A program made the translations under genes and the position numbers. Shown in pieces: positions 63,649 through 64,000 of a DNA stretch of 64,000 nucleotides. The stretch is from Acinetobacter sp. ANC 3929 (lineage in GTDB: Bacteria; Pseudomonadota; Gammaproteobacteria; Pseudomonadales; Moraxellaceae). The stretch's first letter is position 1. Each line of letters opens with the position of its first letter. The DNA lies in NCBI RefSeq assembly GCF_000369405.1, contig NZ_KB849999.1, forward strand, positions 62,001-126,000. The letters are read 5' to 3'. The notes below the pieces were generated by a model. That model did not search any database and was not told the DNA's origin. It saw only the letters and a program-made list of their open reading frames with translations.

Positions 63649-64000
63649 ATGAAGACCATGAAACATATTATGTTGGTTGAAGATGAAGTTGAACTCGCAC
63701 AGTTGGTTCGTGACTATTTAGAAGCTGCTGGGTTTGAAGTCAGTATGTTCCATGATGGTCAAGATGCTTATGCTCAGTTTCAACAACGTAAACCAAGTTT
63801 GATGATTTTAGACTTGATGGTCCCACGTATGGATGGTTTGACCATTTGCCGTAAAGTACGTGAGCAGTCTGATCTGCCGATCATTATGGTCACCGCTCGC
63901 ACCGAGGAAATTGACCGTGTATTAGGCTTAAATATGGGGGCAGATGACTATATCTGTAAGCCATTTAGTCCAAAAGAATTGGTTGCCCGTGTGCAAGCTG
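63649..64000 (+). CDS. baeR: Response regulator BaeR (3'-truncated by window)
   Basis: The first 117 codons of an OmpR-family response regulator. HIMLVEDEVELAQLVRDYL has the acidic pocket, ILDLMVPRMDGL the phosphorylated Asp, VTARTEE the Thr and DDYICKPFSP the Lys. The DNA-binding domain is outside the window. Several in-frame ATGs (63637, 63649, 63658) are possible starts; AGGA before 63658 is a fair site. It follows baeS by under 50 bp and is surely co-transcribed. Confidence 0.92.
   Translation, partial: MKTMKHIMLVEDEVELAQLVRDYLEAAGFEVSMFHDGQDAYAQFQQRKPSLMILDLMVPRMDGLTICRKVREQSDLPIIMVTARTEEIDRVLGLNMGADDYICKPFSPKELVARVQA

Noticed and set aside
1005..63659. Many antisense or out-of-frame ORFs of 60-165 codons inside real genes (for example 12507-12920 +, 51711-52163 - and 55755-56111 -)
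   Set aside because: They overlap well-supported genes almost completely, lack ribosome-binding sites and show low-complexity or atypical composition.

Overview
The window reads as chromosomal DNA of an Acinetobacter species. The right-hand 36 kb carries Acinetobacter core genes in their usual order: an orphan sensor kinase, glnE, ilvE, the lipooligosaccharide outer-core (OC) locus, aspS, a znuD-type receptor with a Zur operator, two large acyl-CoA dehydrogenases and baeSR. The ilvE-OC-aspS arrangement is the known OC locus position in this genus. I cannot fix the species.

The left 24.3 kb is the structural half of a P2-like (Peduovirus-type) prophage. Reading leftwards from 21.3 kb the order is O-N-M-L-X-holin-muramidase-R-S-[cargo]-V-W-J-I-H-fibre genes-FI-FII-E/E'-T-U-D. 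The terminase/portal pair P-Q runs rightwards from 21.4 kb. No repressor, integrase, cox, replication gene A or ogr-like activator is visible, so the early region is deleted or outside the window. Downstream of the portal lie a cos-like GC-rich patch, an array of GTAACCTC/GAGGTTAC octamers, two AT-rich membrane-protein genes and a 3'-terminal scrap of a second, diverged gene D (27.55-27.78 kb). I read the 24.3-27.8 kb stretch as a scar joining this prophage to the remains of another P2-like prophage.

The most unusual structure is in the tail. The sheath gene FI is in two pieces: an N-terminal half at 8598-7978 and a C-terminal half at 6590-5958. Between them is about 1.4 kb with a 440-codon Ig-like ORF. 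That ORF lies in the -1 frame, and the T TTT TTG heptamer at the junction is the one used by the gpE/gpE' frameshift of this same phage. The inserted DNA also brings a copy of a palindrome, CCTGATTA-N5-TAATCAGG. Other copies sit upstream of FI, of V and between O and P, which are the positions of the four P2 late promoters. The C-half may therefore have its own late promoter and ribosome-binding site. A second cargo gene, a roughly 670-residue protein with a PD-(D/E)xK nuclease motif, sits between S and V on the opposite strand and is a candidate anti-phage gene.

The OC locus (33.1-47.1 kb) holds two UDP-glucose dehydrogenases, a UDP-glucuronate 4-epimerase, a TupA-like ATP-grasp protein, a Stealth-type phosphotransferase, three GT25 proteins, three GT32/capsular-synthesis-like transferases, a GT2 enzyme, a GT8-like enzyme and, at its edge, an LpxL-type acyltransferase. 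Its middle is AT-rich, switches strand repeatedly and contains two duplicated gene families. The genes from 47 kb to the right end are ordinary housekeeping, metal-homeostasis, lipid and stress-response genes separated by clear hairpin terminators. The window ends inside baeR.
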